A stretch of 64,000 nucleotides of DNA, taken from the NCBI RefSeq assembly GCF_014836675.1, contig NZ_JACSQK010000006.1, forward strand, positions 271,214 to 335,213, written 5' to 3'. The notes under the pieces were generated by a model. The model was not told the origin of the DNA, did not search any database, and saw only the letters and a program-made list of their open reading frames with translations. This document shows, one piece after another, positions 50,866 through 60,538 of this stretch. The stretch comes from Comamonas avium (lineage in GTDB: Bacteria > Pseudomonadota > Gammaproteobacteria > Burkholderiales > Burkholderiaceae_C). Each line of letters opens with the position of its first letter. Within the stretch, counting starts at the first letter, position 1. Made by a program: the position numbers and the translations under genes.

Positions 50866-53247
50866 TTAGCCGCAAGCGCCAATGTAGCCGCAGGCGGTAC
50901 AAAACGAGCAACCGTCTTTCTTGATCACCGCATGGGCACCACAGTCAGGGCATTTTTTGCCGCTGATGGTCTGATTGCCTTCCGCAGGGGCAGGTGCGGC
51001 AGCCGGGGCCGCTGCCGTGCTGGGAGTGGGCAGTGCTTCACCACGGTTGGCAATGATGGCTTGGATAGCGTAAGCCAGCAGGGCCACTTCGCTGTCATGC
51101 CACAAAGGCATGCGGCTGCCATCGTCCTTTTCCATCCAGCCATAGCGGATGGGGCCGCGGTCCCAGGCGACCTTGCGCAGATCATCCAGAGCCTTGTCCA
51201 AAAAGCCTCCGCGAGCTGCCAGAGACAGGCTGCGCATGGTGGCGGTGATCCATTGCTGGCTTTCGCCTGTTTGGCCCACTGGCATAAAGAACTCGATAGG
51301 GCGCTCGACGCCGTCGATGTTCATGAAGCTCACAACCAGGTACAGGCGGCGTGCACCGTCATGTGTGAAGTACTCGATTTTGTCGACCACCGCATTGAGC
51401 GGACCTTCGGGGCGACGCTCCACTACGGCTGCGATGTTGCTGCTGTTAGCGGCTGCTGGTTTGGCGGCCTCTGCCGCTTTGGGTGCATCGACTGAAAGCA
51501 CTGCACCCAGCGTGTCATTGGGGCGGTAGGTGGCGCAGCCTTTGAGGCCCGCCTTCCAGCTTTCCATGTACAGGTTCTTGAAATCTTCAAACGGGTAATC
51601 CGCTGGAATATTCACTGTCTTGGAGATGGCCGTGTCGATATACGGCTGCACAGTCTGCATCATGGCGACGTGCTCAGCAGCGCTCATCTCCAGCGCACTT
51701 ACAAAGTAATCAGGCAGCGCAGCGTCTTCGCCGAACATGGCTTTGAACAGGCGGTAGGCGTGGTCTTCTACCGTGTAGTAGGCGTTGCCGCCATCTGCAG
51801 TGCGCTTTTTTCGGTTGTAGGTCCAGGAGAAAGGCGGCTCGATGCCATTGGACGCGTTGTCGGCAAAAGCCAGCGACACCGTACCTGTGGGGGCAATCGA
51901 CAGCAGGTGGCTGTTGCGAATGCCATGCTTTTTGATCTCGGCGCGAATGCTTTCAGGCAGGCGTTTGGTAAATCCGCTTTGCAGGTATTTGTCTGCGTCA
52001 AACAGTGGGAACGCGCCTTTTTCCTTGGCCAGCTCGACTGAAGCCAGGTACGCCGCGTCACGCATTTCTCGTGCAATGGCTTCGCCCTGGGCCACGCCTT
52101 CAGCACCACTGTATTTCAGGCCGAGCATGATCAGTGCATCGCCCAGGCCTGTGAAGCCCACGCCAATACGGCGCTTTTGTTGCGATTCTTTGTGCTGCTC
52201 TGGCAAGGGCCAGACGGTGGCATCCAGCACGTTGTCCAGCATGCGCACCTGAATAGTGACAGCCGCACGGAAGGCCTCGACATCAAAGCGTGCGTTGGCG
52301 GTGAAGGCATCGCGCACGAACTTCGTCAGAATGATGGGACCCAGATCGCAGCAACCGTAGGGAGGCAGTGGCTGCTCGCCGCAAGGATTGGTGGCTGCAA
52401 TGGTTTCTGCGTAATACAGGTTGTTATCGTCGTTGATGTTGTCGATAAACAAAATGCCGGGTTCTGCGAAGTCATACGCTGACTTCATGATGGCATTCCA
52501 CAGCTCACGAGCGGTAGTTGTGCGGTAGACCCACTGGCCATTGTCGCGCTGGTATGCACCGCCTTCGATCTGAATATCAGAAGGCGTTGCAACGTGCACC
52601 AGCTCCCATGGGCCATCGTTTTCTACGGCCTGCATGAAGTCGCTGGTCACGCCCACCGACACATTGAAGTTGTTCCAGCGGCCCTTTTGGCGTTTGGCCG
52701 TGATGAAGTCCAGCACATCAGGGTGATCGATGCGCATGACGCCCATCTGGGCGCCGCGACGGGCGCCGGCCGACTCCACCGTGGTGCACGATGCATCAAA
52801 TACGTCGATAAAAGAGCATGGTCCTGAGGCGTACGAATTGGTGCCCTTCACACGTGCACCTTTGGGGCGCAGGTTGGAGAAGTCATAGCCCACACCGCCG
52901 CCTCGGCGCATCGTTTCAGCCGCTTGAGACAGTGCCGTGTAGATGCCGGGATTGCCGTTTTCGTCAAACCCGTTGGTGGCATCGGCCACAGGCTGCACGA
53001 AGCAGTTGATCAGCGTGGCCTTGGTGTCCAGACCCGCTGCCGCCATGATGCGGCCGGCGCCGATAGCGCCTGCCTGCATGTTCTTGAAAAATTTTTCTGC
53101 CCACTCGCGACGCAGCTCAGGCTTTTCCTGGTCTGCCAGAGCTTGGGAGACGCGTCGGAAGAGATCTTCTGCGGTTTGCTCGCCTGCGGCCAAGTATTTT
53201 TCGGCCAATACGTCTTGGCTGATGGCTTGAGTGTTCAAAGAAGTCAT
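50866..53247 (-). CDS. nrdJ: adenosylcobalamin-dependent ribonucleotide reductase (class II)
   Basis: Start at the ATG at 53247 (MTSLNTQAISQDVLAEKYLA); a longer frame to 53292 is unlikely. The 793-residue protein carries class II features: RRGGGVGYDFSNLRPKGARV, ARRGAQMGVMRIDHPDVLDF and the radical-site NPCGEQPLPPYGCCDLGPI. A C-terminal zinc-ribbon-like end reads KKCPDCGAHAVIKKDG and CSFCTACGYIGACG. It makes deoxynucleotides without oxygen, using B12, which fits the neighbouring anaerobic nitrate respiration genes. Confidence 0.94.
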   Translation of the reverse strand: MTSLNTQAISQDVLAEKYLAAGEQTAEDLFRRVSQALADQEKPELRREWAEKFFKNMQAGAIGAGRIMAAAGLDTKATLINCFVQPVADATNGFDENGNPGIYTALSQAAETMRRGGGVGYDFSNLRPKGARVKGTNSYASGPCSFIDVFDASCTTVESAGARRGAQMGVMRIDHPDVLDFITAKRQKGRWNNFNVSVGVTSDFMQAVENDGPWELVHVATPSDIQIEGGAYQRDNGQWVYRTTTARELWNAIMKSAYDFAEPGILFIDNINDDNNLYYAETIAATNPCGEQPLPPYGCCDLGPIILTKFVRDAFTANARFDVEAFRAAVTIQVRMLDNVLDATVWPLPEQHKESQQKRRIGVGFTGLGDALIMLGLKYSGAEGVAQGEAIAREMRDAAYLASVELAKEKGAFPLFDADKYLQSGFTKRLPESIRAEIKKHGIRNSHLLSIAPTGTVSLAFADNASNGIEPPFSWTYNRKKRTADGGNAYYTVEDHAYRLFKAMFGEDAALPDYFVSALEMSAAEHVAMMQTVQPYIDTAISKTVNIPADYPFEDFKNLYMESWKAGLKGCATYRPNDTLGAVLSVDAPKAAEAAKPAAANSSNIAAVVERRPEGPLNAVVDKIEYFTHDGARRLYLVVSFMNIDGVERPIEFFMPVGQTGESQQWITATMRSLSLAARGGFLDKALDDLRKVAWDRGPIRYGWMEKDDGSRMPLWHDSEVALLAYAIQAIIANRGEALPTPSTAAAPAAAPAPAEGNQTISGKKCPDCGAHAVIKKDGCSFCTACGYIGACG

Positions 53248-53616
53248 TACGTCTTTATGGGAAAAGTGTGAGGACAGTCCTGGTGCAAGCAAAAGTCATG
53301 CACAAGGTGCGAAAAGAAGCGAGGCTGTTTGCGGACATCGGTGAACAAGCAATCGCAGGGCTGTGATGCTTTGGCTCGATACGTTCTGTGCACTCTCATG
53401 GGTCCCCAAACGGCATCCCTGACTTCGGTGCACTTGCGCCACAGTGTGTGGTGCTGCCTGTTACTTGTGCAGATGCTGGCTTTCAGCCAAGGACGTATCT
53501 TAGTCGGCTTCGGATTATGAAATTCATAGCGGTATTTCATCTGTGAGTATGAAGATTCCGCTATTTGTTGCTAACTTCTGTCTAAATATATTTGGGGGCG
53601 AACTGGTAAGGGAGTG
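53248..53616. other. upstream region of nrdJ, 370 bp
   Basis: No credible gene. This should contain the nrdJ promoter and leader. I looked for a cobalamin riboswitch and found only a weak B12-box-like string, not enough to call it. Confidence 0.5.
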
Positions 53617-54963
53617 TTACAGCTGCTTGACCAGTACTTGGCTCTTGCGATCCCAGTTGTATTTGGCTTTGCGGGCCTCGGGCAGCCATTCAGGGCTTAC
53701 GGGTTGAAAACCCCGCTTGATAAACCAGTGCATGGTGCGGGTTGTCAGTACAAACAACGAGTCCAGACCTTGGTTGCGGGCACGCTGTTCGATGCGTTTG
53801 AGCAGTTTTTCACCATCGCCTGTGCCTTGGGCTTTGGGAGAGACTGTGACGGCAGCCATCTCTCCGGTATTGGCCTCAGGATACAGGTGCAAAGCGGCGC
53901 AGCCAAAGATCACGCCATCGTGTTCGATGACGGTGTAGCTGGAGATGTCCCGCTCGATTTCTGTGCGGTCGCGTTTGACCAGCGTGCCATCGTTTTCAAA
54001 AGGCTCAATCAGCTGAATGATGCCGCCCACGTCATCAATCGTGGCCTCGCGCAACTCTTCGAGTTTTTCGTCAATCACCATGGTGCCAATGCCATCGTGT
54101 ACGTAAATTTCCAGCAGCAGCGAACCATCGACTGCAAACGGCAGAATGTGGCTGCGTTCAACGCCGTGTTCGCAAGCGCGTACACAGTGCTGCAGATAAA
54201 AGCCCGTGTCGGTTGGAACCTGAGGAGGTGGCAACTGGGCCAGTAATTTGCGTGCTTGGGCCAGTGGCAGCTCGGTATCGATGGGGTTGTCTTCGCCTTC
54301 CGGCTCCAGTGGCTGTGTGCGCACGCCGTGCACTTCGGTCAGGAACAGCAGCTTGTCGGCCTTCAGTTCGCTGGCTACGCGCGTGGCCACTTCTTCCATG
54401 CTCAGGTTGAAAGCCTCGCCTGTTGGCGAGAAACCAAAGGGGGACAGCAGCACCATGGCCTCTGAATTGAGGGCGCGGCGAATGCCTTCCACGTCAACCT
54501 TGCGCACCAGGCCTGAGTGCATGAAATCCACGCCATTGACAATGCCGACAGGGCGCGCTGTCAAAAAATTGCCAGACATGACCCGCACGCGCGCACCTGC
54601 CATGGGGGTGTTGGGCAGGCCTTGACTGAAGGCGGCCTCAATTTCGTATCGCAGCTGGCCCGCTGCCTCCTGGGCGCAGTCCAGTGCCACGCTGTCAGTG
54701 ATGCGAACGCCGTTGTAGTACTGCGGCTCCTGGCCTTTGACGCGCAATTGCTCGTTGACCTGAGGGCGAAAGCCATGCACCAGAACGATCTGAACGCCCA
54801 TGGCCTGAATCAGCGCCAAATCTTGCACGATGCCTTGCAGCTTGCCCGCTTCAATGGCCTCGCCCGTGATGCCAACCACAAAGGTCTGGTGTCGAAATTT
54901 GTGGATGTAAGGGGCCACAGACCGAAACCAGGGAACAAAGGTGAAATTGAAAACAGAGGACAT
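53617..54963 (-). CDS. argA: N-acetylglutamate synthase (ArgA, kinase-fused type)
   Basis: Start at the ATG at 54963 (MSSVFNFTFVPWFRSVAPYI); the frame extends to 55197 but that part lacks family sequence. The 448-residue enzyme has an N-terminal amino acid kinase domain (IVLVHGFRPQVNEQLRVKG, GIVNGVDFMHSGLVRKVD) and a C-terminal GNAT acetyltransferase domain (IFGCAALHLYPEANTGEMAA, GTGDGEKLLKRIEQRARNQG). It makes N-acetylglutamate, the first step of arginine synthesis, and should be feedback-inhibited by arginine. Confidence 0.95.
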   Translation of the reverse strand: MSSVFNFTFVPWFRSVAPYIHKFRHQTFVVGITGEAIEAGKLQGIVQDLALIQAMGVQIVLVHGFRPQVNEQLRVKGQEPQYYNGVRITDSVALDCAQEAAGQLRYEIEAAFSQGLPNTPMAGARVRVMSGNFLTARPVGIVNGVDFMHSGLVRKVDVEGIRRALNSEAMVLLSPFGFSPTGEAFNLSMEEVATRVASELKADKLLFLTEVHGVRTQPLEPEGEDNPIDTELPLAQARKLLAQLPPPQVPTDTGFYLQHCVRACEHGVERSHILPFAVDGSLLLEIYVHDGIGTMVIDEKLEELREATIDDVGGIIQLIEPFENDGTLVKRDRTEIERDISSYTVIEHDGVIFGCAALHLYPEANTGEMAAVTVSPKAQGTGDGEKLLKRIEQRARNQGLDSLFVLTTRTMHWFIKRGFQPVSPEWLPEARKAKYNWDRKSQVLVKQL

Positions 54964-55178
54964 GGACAAAGGTGCAGGCTGCAAAGGAAAAAAAGGCTTG
55001 CCATTCGCAGTGGAATGCAAGCCGTTGTCAAGTGTAGCGGCTGCCAGTGGTCGCTGGGGTGCTTTTTTCACAAGCGCCAGCTCGTGAAATGCGAGGCTGG
55101 CGGGAGCTTGCCGGCTAGCTCCCAGGCCGTACAGACCAGCAGGGCCCAGCTGTGTGCGGGCAGCCTCTGCGCGTTTCT

Positions 55179-55304
55179 TTATTTGCGGATGACCCACAAA
55201 GTCATGCTGGTGGCGAAGCCGGCAATGCCGGCCAGCATCAGCAAAGGACTGCCGTAATACAGCACCGCGCTGAGGATCTCATGGAGTGTGGTGTTGTCGA
55301 ACAT
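55179..55304 (-). CDS. 41-residue membrane peptide
   Basis: A 41-codon frame beginning MFDNTTLHEILSAVLYYGSP with a predicted transmembrane helix (LLMLAGIAGFATSMTLWVIR) and a terminal Lys. A strong AAGGAGG site lies five bases before the ATG. It is upstream of argA in the same direction, about 215 bases away. The complete gene signals make it likely to be translated. The function is unknown. Confidence 0.65.
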   Translation of the reverse strand: MFDNTTLHEILSAVLYYGSPLLMLAGIAGFATSMTLWVIRK

Positions 55305-55824
55305 CGCAACCTCCTTTCTGGCGCATGGGCAAAGCCCATGTACAAAGAGTCACACAAACAGCTCGCTGCTGTGCGTAGGCATATCGCTATGTTTGCACTA
55401 GGGTCTACCCCAGTCTGCAGCCATTGGCGAATGTCAGCGCATGCAACGCACAGACGTTGCTGTGCACAAGGCGCGGTATGCATGGCATCACGCCATGGCG
55501 GGCAGGTGGTGCCAGATGGATTTAAAAGAGAGCGTTTTGCGCTTTATTGAATTGAGATTGCGGGTGACTCTTGCTGAATTTTATTGTGATTGCTACGTCG
55601 GGTGCTTTGAAAAAAATAGCGCTCTAGATAAGTTTTCTGCAGCTGGTGGCTGTGTTCAATGGCATGGTTAATGTCTTGACGGCACTCAATTTTTGGCGCG
55701 CAGTGCGAGAATTGTCCGCAGCGGTCTGTCGTACCGCCCTTTACCGATGGCGCTCAGCTTGCTGTGGCGCTGATTAAACCGCCGTGCTTTTCCGTCCGGT
55801 GGTGGCTTTTAAAACGGAACATTC
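55305..55824. other. intergenic region, 520 bp
   Basis: It separates divergent transcription units. One plus-strand frame (55441-55671) lacks a ribosome binding site and recognisable content. I see no supported gene. Confidence 0.5.
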
Positions 55825-56706
55825 ATGACTACATCTTTTGCCCGCCGCTTGGTCATCAAGCAGGCGCTACTGGCTGTTGCCGCGACCTCGGCAATGACCG
55901 CTTTCTCGGCTTCCGCTGCTGAGCAGGTACTGCGCGTTTCGGCCATTCCTGACGAAGCCCCGACAGAGCTGCAGCGTAAATTCAAGCCCTTGGGCGAGTA
56001 CCTGTCCAAAGAGACGGGCATGAATGTGGTCTTCACCCCCGTGAGCGACTACGCCGCTGTGGTGGAGTCGCTGGCCACGGGCAAGCTGGATATGGCCTGG
56101 CTGGGCGGCTTTACCTATGTGCAAGCCAAAATTCGCACCAAAGGCACAGCCAATCCCATCGTGCAGCGTGCAGAAGATGCCGTGTTCACCTCGCGCTTCA
56201 TTACTGCCAACCCTGATATCAAGACACTGGAAGACTTGAAGGGCAAGACCTTTGCCTTTGGCGCGCCTTCTTCCACTTCTGGTTCATTGATGCCTCGCTA
56301 CTTCATTCAGAAAGCTGGCATCAACCCTGAAAAAGACTTCAAGAACGTGGCCTACTCGGGCGCGCACGATGCCACCGTGGCCTTTGTAGCCGCTGGCAAG
56401 GCCGATGCAGGCGTGCTCAACACTTCGGTGTGGGACAAGCTGGTTGAAACCAAGAAGGTGGATCCCGCCAAGGTGCGCGTGTTTGCCACCACGCCCGAGT
56501 ACTTTGACTACAACTGGACCGTGCGTGGTGACCTGGACCCCGCCATTACCAAAAAGCTCACCGAAGCCTTTTTGAAGCTGGATGCCTCCAAGCCTGAAGA
56601 CAAGGCCATCATGGACTTGCAACGCGCCTCCAAGTTCGTAGCCACCGAGCCTAAAAACTACGTGGGCATCGAAGAAGCCGCCAAGACTGCTGGCCTGCTG
56701 AAGTAA
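55825..56706 (+). CDS. PhnD-family substrate-binding protein, putative selenate importer
   Basis: A 293-residue secreted protein (signal MTTSFARRLVIKQALLAVAA through ASAAE). The mature sequence has LRVSAIPDEAPTELQRKFKP, FTPVSDYAAVVESLATGKLD, GAPSSTSGSLMPRYFIQKAG, SGAHDATVAFVAAGKADAGV and YFDYNWTVRGDLDP. These match the phosphonate-binding (PhnD) superfamily, and to my knowledge the branch annotated as a putative selenate ABC importer. It is first of a three-gene operon with an ATPase and a double permease. The ligand (phosphonate, phosphite or selenate) is not shown by sequence alone. Confidence 0.82.
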   Translation: MTTSFARRLVIKQALLAVAATSAMTAFSASAAEQVLRVSAIPDEAPTELQRKFKPLGEYLSKETGMNVVFTPVSDYAAVVESLATGKLDMAWLGGFTYVQAKIRTKGTANPIVQRAEDAVFTSRFITANPDIKTLEDLKGKTFAFGAPSSTSGSLMPRYFIQKAGINPEKDFKNVAYSGAHDATVAFVAAGKADAGVLNTSVWDKLVETKKVDPAKVRVFATTPEYFDYNWTVRGDLDPAITKKLTEAFLKLDASKPEDKAIMDLQRASKFVATEPKNYVGIEEAAKTAGLLK

Positions 56707-56860
56707 TCATCCGGCACCGCCTGCCGTGCGGTCGCCACCCACAAGCCAGCCCTCGTGCTGGCTTGCTGTATTGGTGTGGTGGTGTTTCCAATTTGCAAGC
56801 CGCATGGCCCTTGAGGGCTGATGGCTTCAGCGCTGACAGCTATGGTCGGCGGAGTGTTCT

Positions 56861-57679
56861 ATGAGTTTTTTACTGCAGGAAGTGGGGCTGACCCACAGCA
56901 ATGGACACATGGCGCTGGCCGCCATTACGCTGCGCGCCCAGCAGGGTGAAAACATTGCTTTGATTGGCCCGTCAGGCGCAGGCAAAACCACGCTGCTCAA
57001 CACCATCGGCACGGCGCTGCTGCCCACGCAAGGCGTCATGACGGTGCTGGGGCAGCAGCCCAAGGCATCTTCTGCACGGGCGCTGCGCCAGCTGCGTGCA
57101 CGCATAGGCACGGTGCATCAGGCTGCGCCCATTCCTGCGCGCCAGCGCGTGGTCACGGCCATCTTGGCAGGCAAGCTGGGCCAGTGGCCGGTGTGGAAGT
57201 CGCTGGCTTGTCTGATCTATCCCCAGGATATGGCAGGTGCACGCCAGGTGCTGGAGCGTGTGCATTTGGGCGAGAAACTGTTTGTGCGGTGCGATCAGTT
57301 GTCCGGCGGGCAACTGCAGCGCATTGGTATTGCCCGTGTGCTCTATCAGGAAGCGCAACTGATTTTGGCTGACGAGCCCGTCTCGGCGCTGGACCCCACG
57401 TTGGCGCTGGACACCGTGCAGCTGCTGGTCAAGGAAGCCAAATCCCGCAACGCCACCTTGGTTGCCAGCTTGCACGCCGTGGATTTGGCACGCAGCTGCT
57501 TTGACCGTTTGGTCGGAATCCGTGATGGCCGTATTGCGTTTGACCTGCCCGCACACGCAGTCACCGACGCCCAGCTGCAATCCTTGTACGCGGCAGAGAC
57601 CGCGCCCGCTGAAACCGTGCGCCCCCAGCCCAGTTTCCTCGTGGATGGGCAGGTCATGCCAGCCCATGGGTGCCGCTGA
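56861..57679 (+). CDS. PhnC-like ABC transporter ATP-binding protein
   Basis: A 272-residue ABC ATPase with Walker [14 protein letters not shown], signature [15 protein letters not shown], Walker [14 protein letters not shown] and a switch His in [10 protein letters not shown]. The family resembles PhnC. It follows the binding-protein gene by 154 bases and overlaps the permease start by ten bases, confirming one operon. Confidence 0.88.
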   Translation: MSFLLQEVGLTHSNGHMALAAITLRAQQGENIALIGPSGAGKTTLLNTIGTALLPTQGVMTVLGQQPKASSARALRQLRARIGTVHQAAPIPARQRVVTAILAGKLGQWPVWKSLACLIYPQDMAGARQVLERVHLGEKLFVRCDQLSGGQLQRIGIARVLYQEAQLILADEPVSALDPTLALDTVQLLVKEAKSRNATLVASLHAVDLARSCFDRLVGIRDGRIAFDLPAHAVTDAQLQSLYAAETAPAETVRPQPSFLVDGQVMPAHGCR

Positions 57680-59259
57680 TGTCTGAGCGCAGACCTTTGG
57701 CGCTGGCCGCACACGACGCACAGCGTGACCCCGCTGCACCGCGCCGCCTATGGGGTGTAGTCATTGCTGCGATCGTGCTGTGGCCCCTGCTGCAAGGCGC
57801 AGGCGTGCAGCCCGGCGCTTTGTTTGATGCACAAAACGTGCAGGTCATTGGTGGCTTCTTGCTGGGATTTTTGCCACCAGAGACCAGCGCCGACTTTGCT
57901 GGCTACCTGTGGCAAGCCACGCTGGAGACTTTGGCTATTGCCACCGTCGGCATGTTGCTGGCGTTTATTTTGGCCGTGCCGCTGTCGTACTGGGCAACCA
58001 GCGCGGTGCGTGAAAAAGCCACGCAAAACCCTGTGGCACGCCTGGTACTCACCATCTTGCGCGGCATTCCAGAGCTGGTGTGGGCGCTGGTATTTGTGCG
58101 CGTGTTTGGCCTGGGTCCGGCTGCCGGTGTGCTGGCGCTGGGGCTGACGTATGGGGCCATGCTGGGCAAGGTTTACGCAGAAATTTTAGAGAGCGAAGAC
58201 GCAGCCCCCGCGCGCGCTTTGCTGCGCACGGGCAGCCCCCGGGCCGTGGCCTTGCTGTATGGCCTGCTGCCACTGGCCTCCAAAGAACTGGTCTCTTACA
58301 CCGTGTACCGGTGGGAATGTGCCATTCGTGCTTCGGTGGTGATGGGCTTTGTGGGAGCGGGTGGCCTGGGCCAGCTCATGGACCAGGCCATGAAGATGCT
58401 CAATGGCGGCGAGGCATGCTCCATCTTGCTGGTGTTCATGGCTTTGGTACTGCTGGCCGATGCACTGTCTAACGGACTGCGCCGTGCGCTGGAGGCGCAG
58501 CCTGCCCCGCAGCCCAGTGCATGGGGCTGGCGTAGTGTGCTGGTGTGCCTGGCTTTGGCCGCGGGCCTTGTGGCCAGCTGGCAGCTGCTGGACATGGATT
58601 TGCTGGCCTTGTTTACGGGCAGCGCCGCATCGGCCATGGGTGACTTTGTCACCGGGTTCTTTCCGCCTGATACCAGCAGCGCATGGCTGTGGGCCGTGCT
58701 GGTGGGGGTCTGGGAGACGCTGGCCATCTCGGTGGTAGGCACCTTGCTGGCTGCGGGAGCAGGCATGGTGCTGGCTCTGCCCAGATTTCGTGCCCCGTGG
58801 AATGTGGTGCTGAACGTGCTGCGATCGGTGCCGGAGCTGGTGTGGGCCACCATCACTGCGCTGGCCGTGGGGCTGGGGCCGTTTGCCGGTGCGCTGGCGC
58901 TGGCGCTGCACACCACCGGGGTGCTGGGCCGCCTGTATGCAGAGGCACTGGAGAACGCGCCCAAAGCGCCAGCCCAGGCGCTGCGCAGGGCTGGCAGCAA
59001 CCGTGCCATGGCCTTTTTGTACGGCACCTTGCCGGGCGCTGCGCCGCAATTGCTGGCCTACACCCTGTACCGCTGGGAGATGAACATCCGCATGGCGGCC
59101 ATTCTGGGCTTTGTGGGGGCGGGCGGTCTGGGGCAGTTGCTGTATGTCAAGCTGTCGCTGTTTCACTATGCGCAGGCCAGTACGGTCATCATGGCCATGC
59201 TGCTGCTGTCGATAGCAGTGGACCAGGCCAGTGCATGGCTGCGACGGGCGATGCGCTAG
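57670..59259 (+). CDS. PhnE-like double permease (two permease domains in one chain)
   Basis: A 529-residue membrane protein, about twice the usual PhnE length. Each half carries its own coupling loop: [20 protein letters not shown] then [11 protein letters not shown] in the first, and [20 protein letters not shown] then [11 protein letters not shown] in the second, plus paired [10 protein letters not shown] motifs. It therefore supplies both permease subunits of an importer in one polypeptide. The stop overlaps the opposite-strand hydrolase end by four bases. Confidence 0.88.
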   Translation: MPLMSERRPLALAAHDAQRDPAAPRRLWGVVIAAIVLWPLLQGAGVQPGALFDAQNVQVIGGFLLGFLPPETSADFAGYLWQATLETLAIATVGMLLAFILAVPLSYWATSAVREKATQNPVARLVLTILRGIPELVWALVFVRVFGLGPAAGVLALGLTYGAMLGKVYAEILESEDAAPARALLRTGSPRAVALLYGLLPLASKELVSYTVYRWECAIRASVVMGFVGAGGLGQLMDQAMKMLNGGEACSILLVFMALVLLADALSNGLRRALEAQPAPQPSAWGWRSVLVCLALAAGLVASWQLLDMDLLALFTGSAASAMGDFVTGFFPPDTSSAWLWAVLVGVWETLAISVVGTLLAAGAGMVLALPRFRAPWNVVLNVLRSVPELVWATITALAVGLGPFAGALALALHTTGVLGRLYAEALENAPKAPAQALRRAGSNRAMAFLYGTLPGAAPQLLAYTLYRWEMNIRMAAILGFVGAGGLGQLLYVKLSLFHYAQASTVIMAMLLLSIAVDQASAWLRRAMR

Positions 59260-60197
59260 GCGTTGACCGGGGTTTGGCGCTCTGCATCTCTGACATGAGG
59301 AACGATGAGCTGCAGCAGCTGCGGGGTGATGGCGGCATCAATCTGGTGGCGCATGCCGCAGACAGTGTGCAGCAGTGCCCCATGAATGGCCCGGGCGGTG
59401 GCTTCACCCCCGCTGGGGTGCACCATGCGATCGTGATCGCCGTGGATGACCAGAGTGGGTGCCTGAATGCTGTGCAGCAAGTTGGTTCGATCGCCTGAGG
59501 CAACAACGGCAGTTACTTGCCGCTCATAGCCAAGCAGGCCTTGTACAGGTGTGTCGCGCTGCCAGGCTTGTTCAATGTAGTTGCGCCAGACGGCTTCAAT
59601 GTCCGGTACATCGGGATTGCCGATGTGGCGCATCATGGCAACGAACCGGTCCTGTGCTTCAGGCAGGGTCCATGCAGGCTTGCTGAGCAGCATGCGCCAC
59701 AGGGTGGAGCCCGCAGGCTGCCCCACCTGCTTGTTGCCGGTGGTGGAAAAGATAGATATCAGTGAGAGCACTTTGTGCGGGAACTGCGCCGCTAAATTCT
59801 GCCCAATCATTCCCCCCATCGACATGCCCAGCACATGGGCCTGGGCAACGCCCAGCTGCTCCAGCAGCGCTGCGACATCATCAGCCATGTCCTTGATCTG
59901 ATAGTGACCCGCAGGGGGACGGCCCAGCAATAACCGCCAGCGTGCAGGCGGTTGCATGGACATGTGGGTAGAGCGCCCCATGTCCCGGTTGTCCATCACG
60001 ATGACGTGCATGCCTTCAGCCACCAGCCCTTCAATGAACGCCATGGGCCAGGACACCAGCTGCAGCCCCAGGCCAGCAATCAGCACAATGATTGGCTGGC
60101 CCGGATGGCCAAACGTGCGATAGCACATGCGTATGCCATGAGGCAGATCTGCAAACAGGTCTAAAGCAGGGTCAGCCAGGGGGAGGTCGTGGTTCAT
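59256..60197 (-). CDS. alpha/beta hydrolase
   Basis: A 313-residue alpha/beta-fold hydrolase. The oxyanion-hole region is IVLIAGLGLQLVSWPMAFIE, the nucleophile elbow is GMSMGGMIGQNLA with Ser, the acid is in HGDHDRMVH, and the catalytic His probably lies in CGMRHQIDAA. It could cleave esters or related bonds; the substrate is unknown. It is convergent with the importer operon and divergent from the efflux operon. Confidence 0.85.
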   Translation of the reverse strand: MNHDLPLADPALDLFADLPHGIRMCYRTFGHPGQPIIVLIAGLGLQLVSWPMAFIEGLVAEGMHVIVMDNRDMGRSTHMSMQPPARWRLLLGRPPAGHYQIKDMADDVAALLEQLGVAQAHVLGMSMGGMIGQNLAAQFPHKVLSLISIFSTTGNKQVGQPAGSTLWRMLLSKPAWTLPEAQDRFVAMMRHIGNPDVPDIEAVWRNYIEQAWQRDTPVQGLLGYERQVTAVVASGDRTNLLHSIQAPTLVIHGDHDRMVHPSGGEATARAIHGALLHTVCGMRHQIDAAITPQLLQLIVPHVRDAERQTPVNA

Positions 60198-60538
60198 GTC
60201 AAGCAGCTTGAAGGCAATGGTGCAGTGTGGCGCGAAGCTTGGAAGCCTTCAAGGGATAAAACCTGATGGACGCAATACCCGCTCACACTGCCTCGAGTGC
60301 CTGGCTGCAGCGCTGTGCTGGCATGCGGCCATGCTGCCGGGGCAGTGCAGTTGCGTTTCTGACTGACGCTGTAAGGGCGCTGCAGGTGCTAAGGTCGCCC
60401 AGGTTGCTGCCGTTAAGCTTGATGCACCGCTGCGTTGTGCTGCCGTACCCTTTGGGACTGCTTGTGGCGGCTCTTTGCAATGGTGTGTCGATTGAATTTT
60501 GCGCAATATAGATAAGCATTCATAGCTGTTAAAACCAC
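60198..60538. other. intergenic region, 340 bp
   Basis: The divergent promoter region of the hydrolase and the efflux operon. I see no supported gene or operator. Confidence 0.5.

Noticed and set aside
53248-53610. Possible cobalamin riboswitch upstream of nrdJ
   Set aside because: Only a partial B12-box-like string was found; the other conserved boxes and stems were not evident. A covariance-model search would decide.
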